Shown here: positions 23,329 to 32,378 of the stretch, in pieces
How the letters are laid out: each line of letters begins with the position of its first letter
How positions within the stretch are numbered: position 1 is the stretch's first letter
From: Clostridiales bacterium
GTDB lineage: Bacteria; Bacillota; Clostridia; Caldicoprobacterales; DTU083
Reading direction: 5' to 3'
NCBI GenBank assembly: GCA_012839095.1
Contig: DUOA01000028.1
Location: forward strand, 1-43,198
DNA length: 43,198 nt
Translations under genes and position numbers: made by a program
Notes under the pieces: model-generated
Database searches by the model: none
What the model was told of the DNA's origin: nothing
Seen by the model: only the letters and a program-made list of their open reading frames with translations

Positions 23329-26184
23329 GTGATTCGGATAGTACTTCGTAAAATGCTGAACAACCCCTGGATGATGATCTGCCTTCTCGTAGGTTCCATA
23401 CTGGCAGTAGCTATGGTCAGCAGCATTCCCACATATACTGATGGTGTGCTTCAGCGAATGCTAATCAAGGACGCAGAGGAATATCAACTGCAAACCCGCT
23501 ATTATCCGGGGAGGTACCATGTAAAGGGAAACTTTTACTCCAATTACAGTGCAAAAGACAGGGCAAAAGCTTTTCGGGTTTTTGAACGGCATATTTCCAA
23601 TGAGCTTATACCCAATGTTGATTTGCCCGTAATAGCAGAAACCAGACTGCTGACACTGGATTATTTTACGGCTTTGCCTCAGCAGGAACGGGAGGAAAAG
23701 CCTTTAAAGAGGAATATCAAAATTGAGGGCCTTGAGGCACTGCCTGAGTATGCTGAAATCATACATGGCCGTATGTTTGCTGCTGAAAAACAGGATGACC
23801 TGTATGAAGTGATTGTGACGGAACAGGCGATGAAAGAGCTTGATCTGCGCTTGAATGAGGTTTATGTGGTTAATGATATGATCAAGCGCGTGGAAGAACC
23901 GTTGAAACTGAAAATTGTTGGTGTTTACCAAATAAAGGATTTGAATAATCCATATTGGTTTCAGAATATAGCGGCTTATCGCACCAGCTTTATGATGGAT
24001 TATGATCTGATGATTCAGGATTTTGTCAGCACTGATTCACCTGCTGTAAGCAGTGCACAATGGTACTTTGCCTTTGACTATCATGCCATGACATTGAGCA
24101 GTATCCCGGGTATACTGGAGGCAATACAGTATCACTCCGAATATTACGATGAGTATCGCAGCCTGGAATGGAAGTTCCCCATTGTCAGCATACTGGAGGA
24201 ATATAATGTCAGGGAAGCCCGGCTGAAGCTGACCTTGTGGATGCTCCAGGTTCCCATTCTGCTGATGCTGGCCTTTTATCTGTTTATGGTGGCCCAGCTG
24301 ACAATTGAAAATGAAAAGAATGAGATTGCTGTCATGAAAAGCAGGGGAGCCAGCAGCTTGCAGATTTTCAACACTTATCTGATTGAGAGTCTGATTTTAA
24401 GCCTTATTGCATTAATCCTGGGACCCTTCCTGGGATTATTCCTGTGCAATATTCTGGGAGCCTCCAATGGATTTCTGGAATTTGTGCAAAGAACAGCCCT
24501 GCCTCTCAGTTTGTCAAGCAGGGCGTATCAGTACTCCATGCTGGCTATTGTGCTGTTTATGATAACCATGCTTTTGCCGGCTTCTGCTGCATCCCGCACT
24601 ACCATTGTTCTGCACAAGCAAAAGAAAAGCAGAGTAAGAAAACAGCCATTATGGAAAAAATTGTTTTTGGACGTCGTTTTGCTGGCGGTTTCCGTTTACG
24701 GCCTATACAGCTATGAATTGCGCCAGGATATCATCCAGTCAGCGAATCTGGAAGCATCGTCAGTATCAGTGGATCCTCTTTTGTTTCTCATATCCACTTT
24801 GTTTATAATTGGTGCAGGTCTGGCCTTTTTAAGAATTCACCCGCTGATAATCCGTTTGATATTCTGGCTGGGAAAGAAAAAATGGTCTCCCGTGCTCTAT
24901 GCTTCTTTCATTGAAGTGGGTCGGTCAGGAGGCCAAAACCAATTTCTAATGCTGTTTCTTGTTATGACCCTATCCATAGGAATATTCAATGCAAATGCAG
25001 CCAGAACTCTGAATACCAACTACGAAGAAAGAATCCGCTATGAAAATGGGGCAGACATTGTCATTGAGGCTTACTGGCCTAACACTGCACCGCCGCTTCT
25101 GTCAATGGTGGATGGGGCTGGTCCTCCGGGAATGCAAAGCGGCATGGGTACGGAAGAGCCGGTGCAATACCAGGAACCGCCTTTCGGTCCATATGAAAGC
25201 CTGGAGGGAGTGGACAGTGTCACTAAGGTATTTGTGAAGAACAAAGTAAGTGTAGCCATGAAAGGCAGCAGGGCAAATCGTGCAGTCCTGATGGGGATTA
25301 TTCCCGATGAATTCAGCAGAACTGCCTGGTTCAGAAACGGCCTGCTGCCCCATCATCTGAATGAATACCTGAATCTGATGGCGCAGGATCCACGGGCAGT
25401 CTTGCTGTCTTCATCCTTCCAAACGAAATATGACGTAAAAGCGGGGGATTCCATTTTCATTACCTGGCAGGATCAGGGTTCATTTGAAGGCATTGTATAT
25501 GCTTTTGTAGATTACTGGCCCACCTATAATCCCAATAAAAAGACTCCGCAGAACGAAGAGCCTGATTTTGTTGTCGCCAGCTATTCCTATATCCGGGCTA
25601 AAATGGCATTGGAACCCTATCAGGTATGGTTGTCCAAAGCGCCGGGAGCAACCAGTGAGCAGATTTACGATGATATAGAAAATAAGAAACTAAGCATAGT
25701 ATCTTTGAAGGATACGGATCAAACTATCATAAGGATGAAAAACGATCCCATGGTTCAGGGGACCAACGGTGTTCTCACCCTGGGGTTTATTGTAACAATG
25801 ATCATATGCATGGCAGGGTTCCTCATCTACTGGATACTTTCCATCAACAGAAGGGTACTGAATTTTGGCATATTCCGTGCAATTGGCTTGTCCAGGGGTA
25901 AGATAATCGGCATGCTGACCTGGGAGCAGATTCTGATATCCGGACTGTCCATAATAACAGGTATTGTAATAGGGCTTTTGTCCAGCAAATTGTTTGTGCC
26001 TTTGCTGCAGATAGCCAACAATGCAGCAGAACAAGTGCCGCCCTTCCATGTGGTTACTAATCCTGCTGATTTTGCCAGAATTTACGCAATGGTTTTCTTC
26101 ATGCTGGCAGCAGGGCTTACCGTACTGGGAATGCTTATATCCAGAATCAAGATTGCCCAGGTCATCAAGCTTGGTGAGGATTAA
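23329..26184 (+). CDS. Double-length FtsX/MacB-type ABC transporter permease
   Basis: This 951-residue protein has one membrane segment near the N-terminus (13-33) and a large external domain. Three segments form a first FtsX module (about 303-325, 352-376, 401-420), followed by further hydrophobic segments at about 445-462, 483-515 and 540-560. A second external domain precedes a final FtsX module (about 813-838, 868-893, 921-943). Two permease halves are therefore fused, so one copy may form the whole channel. Both modules carry the cytoplasmic pattern of the family (VMKSRGAS and IFRAIGLSRGKI). It starts with GTG 23329 behind AGGGGTGAT. The adaptor is encoded upstream and two separate ATPases downstream, a layout for mechanotransmission or export. 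Confidence 0.85.
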   Translation: MIRIVLRKMLNNPWMMICLLVGSILAVAMVSSIPTYTDGVLQRMLIKDAEEYQLQTRYYPGRYHVKGNFYSNYSAKDRAKAFRVFERHISNELIPNVDLPVIAETRLLTLDYFTALPQQEREEKPLKRNIKIEGLEALPEYAEIIHGRMFAAEKQDDLYEVIVTEQAMKELDLRLNEVYVVNDMIKRVEEPLKLKIVGVYQIKDLNNPYWFQNIAAYRTSFMMDYDLMIQDFVSTDSPAVSSAQWYFAFDYHAMTLSSIPGILEAIQYHSEYYDEYRSLEWKFPIVSILEEYNVREARLKLTLWMLQVPILLMLAFYLFMVAQLTIENEKNEIAVMKSRGASSLQIFNTYLIESLILSLIALILGPFLGLFLCNILGASNGFLEFVQRTALPLSLSSRAYQYSMLAIVLFMITMLLPASAASRTTIVLHKQKKSRVRKQPLWKKLFLDVVLLAVSVYGLYSYELRQDIIQSANLEASSVSVDPLLFLISTLFIIGAGLAFLRIHPLIIRLIFWLGKKKWSPVLYASFIEVGRSGGQNQFLMLFLVMTLSIGIFNANAARTLNTNYEERIRYENGADIVIEAYWPNTAPPLLSMVDGAGPPGMQSGMGTEEPVQYQEPPFGPYESLEGVDSVTKVFVKNKVSVAMKGSRANRAVLMGIIPDEFSRTAWFRNGLLPHHLNEYLNLMAQDPRAVLLSSSFQTKYDVKAGDSIFITWQDQGSFEGIVYAFVDYWPTYNPNKKTPQNEEPDFVVASYSYIRAKMALEPYQVWLSKAPGATSEQIYDDIENKKLSIVSLKDTDQTIIRMKNDPMVQGTNGVLTLGFIVTMIICMAGFLIYWILSINRRVLNFGIFRAIGLSRGKIIGMLTWEQILISGLSIITGIVIGLLSSKLFVPLLQIANNAAEQVPPFHVVTNPADFARIYAMVFFMLAAGLTVLGMLISRIKIAQVIKLGED

Positions 26185-26195
26185 GGGGGAGAAGC

Positions 26196-26873
26196 ATGAT
26201 TATCCGAACTGAAAACATTTCAAGGCAGTTTCGATCCGGTCAGGAGATCGTACATGCCCTGAGGAATATAAATATAGAGATTCAATCCGGTGCACTTACT
26301 ATTTTAAGGGGAAGATCCGGTTCAGGAAAGACAACGCTGATCAACCTGATGGGAGCTCTTGATCAGCCCAGTACCGGGCATATATTCTTCGATGGTCAGG
26401 ATATTACCAGGCTTTCAGAAGCAAAAAAAGATCAGCTCAGGCGAAATCATATGGGTTTTATCTTTCAGTCCATTGCTCTTATGCCTCTTATGACAGCTTA
26501 CGAAAATGTGGAGTTCGGACTGCGGGTAGCCGGATATAACCCAAAAGACAGAAAGAAGAGAGCTGAGGAGTGTCTGGCCATGGTAGGCCTGCAAAAACGA
26601 ATGAACCATCGTCCACAGGAACTGTCCGGCGGTGAACAGCAGCGTGTTGCCATTGCAAGGGCTGTTGCCCATCAACCCAAGGTGGTTTTCGCCGATGAGC
26701 CGACTGCTGAGCTGGATACCAGCATGGGCCTGCAGGTGGTCAAGCTGCTGAAGGATCTGGTAGAGGAGGAAGGCCTGACTGTCGTTATGACTACCCATGA
26801 TCCCAGTATGATTGATATTGCAGACTATGTTTATACCCTGGATGATGGTATGGTGATAGATTTGGCAGAATAG
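26196..26873 (+). CDS. ABC transporter ATP-binding protein (LolD/MacB type), first of two
   Basis: This 225-residue nucleotide-binding domain has Walker A GRSGSGKTT, a Q-loop in FIFQSIALMPLM, signature LSGGEQQR, Walker B VVFADEPTAELD and switch histidine in TTHD. These are all expected for an active ATPase of the MacB/LolD group. It powers the upstream permease, 11 bases away. Because the permease fuses two halves and a second ATPase follows, the working unit is probably a heterodimer of the two ATPases on one permease chain. GGGGGAG precedes ATG 26196. Confidence 0.92.
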   Translation: MIIRTENISRQFRSGQEIVHALRNINIEIQSGALTILRGRSGSGKTTLINLMGALDQPSTGHIFFDGQDITRLSEAKKDQLRRNHMGFIFQSIALMPLMTAYENVEFGLRVAGYNPKDRKKRAEECLAMVGLQKRMNHRPQELSGGEQQRVAIARAVAHQPKVVFADEPTAELDTSMGLQVVKLLKDLVEEEGLTVVMTTHDPSMIDIADYVYTLDDGMVIDLAE

Positions 26874-26889
26874 GCAGGGGGGCTGAAGA

Positions 26890-27801
26890 ATGATCATATG
26901 TGATAATCTGGTTAAGATATATAAGACGCCCGACCTGGAGGTTGTGGCACTGCAGGGGCTGGATCTCACCGTAGAAAAAGGTGAGCTGATGGCCATTATA
27001 GGTAACAGCGGGAGCGGAAAGTCCACTCTTCTGAACATGCTTGGGGGGCTGGACCGTCCTTCTGCCGGTACCCTGCTGGTAGACGGCCAGGATTTGCTGA
27101 AGTTTGATGACAAAGCGCTGGTTAAATACAAAAGGGAAACAGTGGGTTTTGTATGGCAGAACAATGCAAGAAATCTGATTCCCTATCTGTCAGCGCAGGA
27201 AAACGTGGAAATGCCCATGATACTGACCGGACAGGCTAAAAGAGAGCGGGCCAGAGAGCTGCTGGACATGGTAGGCTTGTCCAATAGAAGAAAAAGCAAG
27301 CTGAGCCAGTTGTCCGGCGGGGAACAGCAAAGGGTGGCCATCGCCATTGGGCTTGCCAATAATCCCAAGCTTCTGCTGGCGGATGAGCCTACCGGCTCAG
27401 TGGATACTAAAACTACCAGGCAGATTATGGAGGTTTTTCGGGAGTTTAACAGGGCTTATGGAGTTACCGTCGTTATCGTCACCCATGATCGTCAGATCTC
27501 CCGCATGGTAGACAGGGTGGTAGCTATCAGGGACGGTAGAACCAGCAGTGAGTTTATTCGCAGGAGATATGCGGATGAAATTGCCGAAATGAAAAAGCTG
27601 GGAACCACCGATGAACCTATGGATGAAGAAACCCATGAGGAACTGGCAGTTTTGGATCGAAGCGGCAGGCTGCAAATTCCCCGGGAGTATCTGGAAGCAC
27701 TGGGATTGAAGGAAAAGAACAAGATCAAGGTGGAGCTGGATGGAGAACGAATAATCCTGCGGCCTCCTGATGAGGTATCGAGCAGCTGGAAGGAAGACTG
27801 A
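26890..27801 (+). CDS. ABC transporter ATP-binding protein with C-terminal AbrB-like domain
   Basis: Residues 1-220 form a full MacB-type ATPase: Walker A GNSGSGKST (38-46), Q-loop FVWQNN, signature LSGGEQQR (141-148), Walker B LLLADEPTGSVD and VTHD. Residues about 251-293 add an AbrB/SpoVT/MazE-like swapped-hairpin motif (LDRSGRLQIPREYL, then LGLKEKNKIKVEL and ERIILRPP), after a charged linker. Such domains usually dimerise and bind DNA, so here it may dimerise the ATPase or give it a regulatory role; that is inference. The gene follows the first ATPase by 16 bases and ends six bases before mtlD, which may be co-transcribed. GGGGGG lies before ATG 26890. Confidence 0.9.
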   Translation: MIICDNLVKIYKTPDLEVVALQGLDLTVEKGELMAIIGNSGSGKSTLLNMLGGLDRPSAGTLLVDGQDLLKFDDKALVKYKRETVGFVWQNNARNLIPYLSAQENVEMPMILTGQAKRERARELLDMVGLSNRRKSKLSQLSGGEQQRVAIAIGLANNPKLLLADEPTGSVDTKTTRQIMEVFREFNRAYGVTVVIVTHDRQISRMVDRVVAIRDGRTSSEFIRRRYADEIAEMKKLGTTDEPMDEETHEELAVLDRSGRLQIPREYLEALGLKEKNKIKVELDGERIILRPPDEVSSSWKED

Positions 27802-27806
27802 AGATA

Positions 27807-28994
27807 ATGAAAAAAGCACTTATTTTTGGAGCGGGAAATATAGGACGCGGTTTTATAGGACAGCTGTTGCATCAATCGGGGTATGAAGTGGTTTTTCTGG
27901 ATATAAACGAAGCTGTCATTAAAAGGCTCAACAGGGACAGGTGCTACCCGATTCATCTTGTATCCAATGAACGCACCCGTCATGTTATCATCAGTAACGT
28001 AAGGGCCGTAGACTCAAGCAATGTTCAGGAAGTTGCCAAAGAGTTTGTCCATGCAGATATTGTATCCACCTCAGTAGGAGTGAATGCTCTGGAGAAAATT
28101 GCTCCTGCAATTGCCCTGGGTCTTAAAAACAGATGGTGTAATGGCAATATGAAACCACTCAACATATTGATATGCGAGAATATGATTCAGGCAGACAAAT
28201 ATCTGCGGAGCAGGGTAGCGGCCTTATTACAAGAGGAAGATCAGCAATTGCTGAGTGAAAAAACAGGATTCGTGGAAGCTTCCATAGGCAGAATGGTACC
28301 ATCGGCAGCAAATGCCGACTCCGGAAATCCACTGGAAATCACCGTGGAGGAATATGAGGAGCTGCCGGTTGACAGAGACGGATTCAAGGGCGAAATACCG
28401 GACATTAAGAATATGATCGCATTTTCACCATTTGATTTTTATATCAAAAGGAAAATTTATGTACATAACATGGGGCACACCTTAACCGCATTCATGGGTT
28501 ATATCAGGGGATTCAGATATATATACAATGCAATAGAGGATGAATATATCAGAAAAATTGTTATAAGCGCCTATAAGGATATAACCGACGCCATGTCCAA
28601 AGAATATGATGTTCCTTTAAGGGAACTGGAACTTTATACCGAGGATTTGATCAGACGATTCGGAAACAGGGCACTGAAAGATACGACAGAAAGAGTAGCT
28701 AAGGATCCCATAAGAAAGCTGTCCAAACAAGATCGCTTTGTAGGTGCTGTTAGGTTGTGCGAAAAACACGATATCCATCCGGCCGGGATCCTGGCCGGCA
28801 TTGCAGCAGGTTTTCTGTATTATAATGACAATGATGAGGCGTCAGTATATATTCATAACTACATAAAGGAACATGGTATAGACTCTGCTGTCGCTCATTT
28901 TACCGGTATTAGCAGGAACGACGAGTCTTTTGATCATATCCTGCAGTTTTACCATAAATTAAAAAACCGTAATTCTTTGGAGGGAGTAATTTGA
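27807..28994 (+). CDS. mtlD: Mannitol-1-phosphate 5-dehydrogenase family
   Basis: This 395-residue member of the polyol-specific long-chain dehydrogenase family has the N-terminal NAD loop of MtlD (FGAGNIGRGFIG), followed by VFLDIN. The C-terminal domain includes YVHNMGHT with conserved Asn and His, and SIGRMVP earlier, as in MtlD. It should interconvert mannitol-1-phosphate and fructose-6-phosphate, or act on a related hexitol or pentitol phosphate. No PTS mannitol permease is nearby. A PfkB sugar kinase overlaps its stop by four bases, so the phosphorylated substrate may be made by that kinase instead. The gene starts five bases after the ABC ATPase stop. Confidence 0.82.
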   Translation: MKKALIFGAGNIGRGFIGQLLHQSGYEVVFLDINEAVIKRLNRDRCYPIHLVSNERTRHVIISNVRAVDSSNVQEVAKEFVHADIVSTSVGVNALEKIAPAIALGLKNRWCNGNMKPLNILICENMIQADKYLRSRVAALLQEEDQQLLSEKTGFVEASIGRMVPSAANADSGNPLEITVEEYEELPVDRDGFKGEIPDIKNMIAFSPFDFYIKRKIYVHNMGHTLTAFMGYIRGFRYIYNAIEDEYIRKIVISAYKDITDAMSKEYDVPLRELELYTEDLIRRFGNRALKDTTERVAKDPIRKLSKQDRFVGAVRLCEKHDIHPAGILAGIAAGFLYYNDNDEASVYIHNYIKEHGIDSAVAHFTGISRNDESFDHILQFYHKLKNRNSLEGVI

Positions 28995-30010
28995 AAAAAG
29001 GAATAGCCGTAGGCGGGAATATTGTAGTTGATTATGTAAAAACAATTGACAGCTATCCAAAGCAGGGAAATCTGTCAACTATTTTTACTGTCAGCAAGGC
29101 TGTTGGCGGTGCCCTGCCAAATGTGCTGCTGGATCTGGCTAAAATGGATTCAAGTATTCCTTTACAGGCCATAGGTCTGGTAGGCAATGATGAAGACGGA
29201 GAGCAGATTATTCGAAATTTGAAACAATACAATATCAACACGGAACTGGTTAAACAGGATGCAAATATCGGCACATCTTTCAGTGATGTCATGACTGTGA
29301 AGAGTACCGGTGCCCGTACCTTTTTCCATTACAGGGGCACAAACCGGCTGCTTGATATGGAACACTTTGATTTCGAGAAGATCGAAGCTGATTTGCTTCA
29401 CATCGGTTACGCTCTTCTTTTGGATTCTCTTGATGCCTCTGACCCTGAATATGGAGTTGTAATGGCCAGGCTTCTGGATAAAGCGCAGAAAAGCGGTCTG
29501 AAAACATCACTGGACGTGGTCAGTGAAAACAGCGACAGGTACTCCCGGATTGTTCCTCCCAGCCTTAAATACTGCAATTACTTTATTGTAAACGAGGTGG
29601 AGGCTTCATTAACTGCAGGGATCCCTCTGCGGGATGAGAAGGATATCCTGCTGGTCGAAAACATGCCTGATGTTTGCAGCAGACTCATGGATATGGGCGT
29701 TAATGATTTGGTAGTAATCCATGCCCCGGAAGGCGGTTATGCCATGGATAGAAGCAGAAAGTACTATCAGCAGGAATCCCTGAAACTGCCCGACGGCTAT
29801 ATTAAAGGAACAGTAGGTGCCGGAGATGCTTTCTGTGCAGGAATACTGTACAGCCTGTATAAAGAGTGGGATGTAAACCGCGCTTTACAGACAGCATCTG
29901 CCGCGGCTGCCTGCTGTCTTTCGGAAATGAATGCTACTGACGGCATGAGGGATATAGCAGGAATAGAAGAATTATATGATACCATGAGCAGGACCAGTCA
30001 GAGCATTTGA
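28991..30010 (+). CDS. PfkB-family carbohydrate kinase
   Basis: This 339-residue ribokinase-fold protein opens AVGGNIVVDYV and has GGALPNVLLDLAKM, an internal VNEVEASLTAG, and the signature GTVGAGDAFCAGI, whose Asp is the catalytic base and whose Gly-rich turn is the anion hole. Specificity cannot be read; candidates are fructose, other hexoses, or a polyol. It starts with TTG 28991 overlapping the mtlD stop (TTGA), behind GGAGGGAG, so the two are translationally coupled. A kinase plus polyol-phosphate dehydrogenase pair suggests a non-PTS route for a polyol or its ketose. Confidence 0.85.
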   Translation: MKKGIAVGGNIVVDYVKTIDSYPKQGNLSTIFTVSKAVGGALPNVLLDLAKMDSSIPLQAIGLVGNDEDGEQIIRNLKQYNINTELVKQDANIGTSFSDVMTVKSTGARTFFHYRGTNRLLDMEHFDFEKIEADLLHIGYALLLDSLDASDPEYGVVMARLLDKAQKSGLKTSLDVVSENSDRYSRIVPPSLKYCNYFIVNEVEASLTAGIPLRDEKDILLVENMPDVCSRLMDMGVNDLVVIHAPEGGYAMDRSRKYYQQESLKLPDGYIKGTVGAGDAFCAGILYSLYKEWDVNRALQTASAAAACCLSEMNATDGMRDIAGIEELYDTMSRTSQSI

Positions 30011-30030
30011 CGGCGGCAATTGCTCTGACT
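29996..30030. terminator. Hairpin between convergent genes, probable weak terminator
   Basis: AGTCAGAGCA (29996-30005) and TGCTCTGACT (30021-30030) form a perfect 10-bp stem. It spans the stop codon of the PfkB kinase gene and ends two bases before the stop of the convergent amidohydrolase. There is no T tract on either side, so termination strength is doubtful. Confidence 0.5.
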
Positions 30031-30032
30031 GC

Positions 30033-31223
30033 CTATTCGTTTATCTGAAAATATGCACAAACTAACTGTGCCATCGCTTTTGCAGCAACCAACAGCGAAT
30101 CTTCATCAATATCAAATTTCGGATGATGGTTAGAATATACCTGTTCCACATTTTTTGGTCTGCATCCGGCGAAGAGGAAAACACCCGGGACTGCCTGAGA
30201 AAAATAGGAAAAGTCCTCCGAACCTGATATGGGCGGAGATTCCACTACCTGTATGATATCAGGATCATTCATGCCTTCCAGGCTTTCCCTGGCCAATAAG
30301 GTTAACTCCGGATCGTTATATAAAGAAGGATATCCCTGAGTATATGTCAGCCGGCATTTTACATCGAACATAGCCTCAAGACCCTTTACCAGCCGATTCA
30401 ACTCTTTGTAAGTCAGCTGCTGTGCTTCCGGGGTCATGTAGCGTACATCGCCTTCCAGTTCGATACTGTCCCTAATGACATTTGAAACCCCCTTGCCATC
30501 AAAGGAACCAACGGTAATCACGCCTAAATCAAAAGGATTTAGGCGGCGGCTGACAATAGTCTGTAAAGCTGTAACGAAATACGAACCGGCTACAATTGCA
30601 TCATTGGCTAAATGAGGGGAAGAGCCGTGACCCCCCGTACCCTGAACATGCAAATGAAAATGTGCCATTCCCGCCATTGAATAGCCGCTGCGCCAGGACA
30701 CAACACCTGAGGGAGCATGTGGAAGCAGATGTATGCCGAAAACTCCGTCCAGATCACCCAGCAGCCCTGATTCCAGCATACCTTTAGCCCCTCCCGGAGG
30801 TTTTTCCTCGGCAGGCTGATGAATAATTTTAATTGTGCCGGGAAGCTTATCCTTTAATTCAATCAGGCAGTCTGCCAGAACCATTAAGTATGCGGTGTGC
30901 CCATCGTGGCCGCAGGCGTGCATTACCCCGTCATTTTTTGATTGAAAGGGAAGACCGGTTTCTTCCTTTATGGGAAGTGCATCGAAATCCGCTCGCAGGC
31001 CAATGGTTTTCCCCGGCTTATTTCCATTGATGGTGACAATAATCCCGTAGCCGCCGCCTGCTTTGGTTTGAATTTCTACGTCCTTGCCTCTGTAAAAGCT
31101 CTCAATATACTGGGCTGTTTTTTCTTCCTGAAAGGATAACTCCGGGTACTCGTGCAGATGGCGGCGGATTTGAATCATCTCATCCTTACGCGATTCCAAC
31201 ATTTTCATTAATTGCTTTCTCAT
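30033..31223 (-). CDS. M20-family metal-dependent amidohydrolase
   Basis: This 396-residue protein follows the M20D pattern of N-acyl-amino-acid and IAA-amino-acid hydrolases: RRHLHEYPELSFQE at the N-terminus, LRADFDALPI, the metal motif HACGHDGHTA, the catalytic pair QPAEEKPPGG, and GSEDFSYFSQ near the C-terminus. The dimerisation domain has the conserved GTGGHGSSPH. It would remove an acyl group from an amine in the cytoplasm; in this locus an N-acylated sugar or amino-acid conjugate is possible. It is the last gene of a minus-strand unit with a URO-D family protein and a regulator. GGAAGGGGTG precedes the ATG. Confidence 0.88.
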   Translation of the reverse strand: MRKQLMKMLESRKDEMIQIRRHLHEYPELSFQEEKTAQYIESFYRGKDVEIQTKAGGGYGIIVTINGNKPGKTIGLRADFDALPIKEETGLPFQSKNDGVMHACGHDGHTAYLMVLADCLIELKDKLPGTIKIIHQPAEEKPPGGAKGMLESGLLGDLDGVFGIHLLPHAPSGVVSWRSGYSMAGMAHFHLHVQGTGGHGSSPHLANDAIVAGSYFVTALQTIVSRRLNPFDLGVITVGSFDGKGVSNVIRDSIELEGDVRYMTPEAQQLTYKELNRLVKGLEAMFDVKCRLTYTQGYPSLYNDPELTLLARESLEGMNDPDIIQVVESPPISGSEDFSYFSQAVPGVFLFAGCRPKNVEQVYSNHHPKFDIDEDSLLVAAKAMAQLVCAYFQINE

Positions 31224-31261
31224 TTATGCACCCCTTCCGGTTATAGGTGAATGCCTGCTTT

Positions 31262-32338
31262 TCAAACCTCCTGATCCTGTCTCCATTCCCGTACGGTTTC
31301 TATCATAGCCAGATAACCTTCAGTAGGCACGTAATCCGGTATGGAGTTTCCGGTACTGAAGGCTATTCCCCCGCGCCCCTTAATCCTGTTAAGGCAGTCT
31401 AAGACATAGTCTCTGATGTATTCCCGGGAATAACGGCAAAGCACATCCGTATCTATCCCTCCGAAATTTGCAATGCGGTCTCCATATTTCTCTACCCATA
31501 CGGTAAAGTGTGCGATTTCATCCTCGTTGGAGTGTTTTGCATCAATGTTGGCAATGTCAATTATATCGTCAAATACACTGAACAGGTTTCCGCAGGAGTG
31601 CAAAAGGAAAGGCTTACCCTTGGAATGAACCTTGTCAGTTATACGGCGGTACTGGGGCAGTATATGGGTGCGTATGTCATCGGCAGACAGCAGAGTAGAG
31701 CTCTTGAATCCCAGATCATCACCAAACCGCAGAATGCAGAACACATCGGAAAATTCATCCATGAAACGATCCCAGATTTTATACTGAACATCACCCATTG
31801 CTTTGAACAGATCTGCATACAGTTCTTCATCATCTGCTTTAATATAGCATAAATCAATATAGCCAACGATATCCTGAACCGCTTCAAACAAACCATTGCC
31901 GACTCCGCCTACCGCTTTCATGCCGGCAGGACATGCAGCTGCAAAATTACGAATTTGATCCGCATACATACTAAAGTAACGCTCAGGTATTTCATCCCAG
32001 GGGTAGCGCTCAAAATCAGATCTGTCTTTAATGCATCCTTCCTTGTGGTCTCCCAGTGCCCCTCCTCCGACCAGGGCACCGCAAAGGCCGAATTCCATAG
32101 AGGCGGTATCATATCCCATCTGTTTCCAGAAGTTCCAGTATTGCCTGAATCCTTCCCGACTATCAGCCCTGTCTTTTGAATTACATAGTTCATATGGATT
32201 GCTGCCGGTAATTTCACGGATAACTTTTTCTCCGATAATATGCTCATAGAGGGGGATTCGATCCACCCAGCGATTGCAGGCAACCTGTACCATGTTGTTA
32301 TAATCCGGTTCGAAAACATACTTTTTAACGAGGTACAT
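31262..32338 (-). CDS. Uroporphyrinogen decarboxylase (URO-D) superfamily protein
   Basis: This 358-residue protein has the late URO-D segments: FLLHSCGNLFSVFDDI, followed by IDAKHSNEDE, then NFGGIDTDVLCRY and GGIAFSTGNSIPDYVP. The HxC pattern in LLHSCGN matches zinc ligands of the methyltransferase branch (MtaA/MtbA-like) rather than the heme enzyme, so it is not a porphyrin decarboxylase. Substrate unknown; methyl transfer is one option, but no corrinoid protein lies in the window. It is co-directional with the regulator upstream and the amidohydrolase downstream (38-base gap). GGAGAT precedes ATG 32338. Two further URO-D proteins lie on the plus strand of the same locus. Confidence 0.75.
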   Translation of the reverse strand: MYLVKKYVFEPDYNNMVQVACNRWVDRIPLYEHIIGEKVIREITGSNPYELCNSKDRADSREGFRQYWNFWKQMGYDTASMEFGLCGALVGGGALGDHKEGCIKDRSDFERYPWDEIPERYFSMYADQIRNFAAACPAGMKAVGGVGNGLFEAVQDIVGYIDLCYIKADDEELYADLFKAMGDVQYKIWDRFMDEFSDVFCILRFGDDLGFKSSTLLSADDIRTHILPQYRRITDKVHSKGKPFLLHSCGNLFSVFDDIIDIANIDAKHSNEDEIAHFTVWVEKYGDRIANFGGIDTDVLCRYSREYIRDYVLDCLNRIKGRGGIAFSTGNSIPDYVPTEGYLAMIETVREWRQDQEV

Positions 32339-32378
32339 ATTAATATCTCCTTTTTAATATGAATTTTTTCTGTAATCT

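Noticed and set aside
31262-32338. True uroporphyrinogen decarboxylase (HemE)
   Set aside because: The sequence has the HxC motif of methyltransferase-like members, lies in a sugar locus, and no heme genes are nearby; the same holds for the two plus-strand copies.
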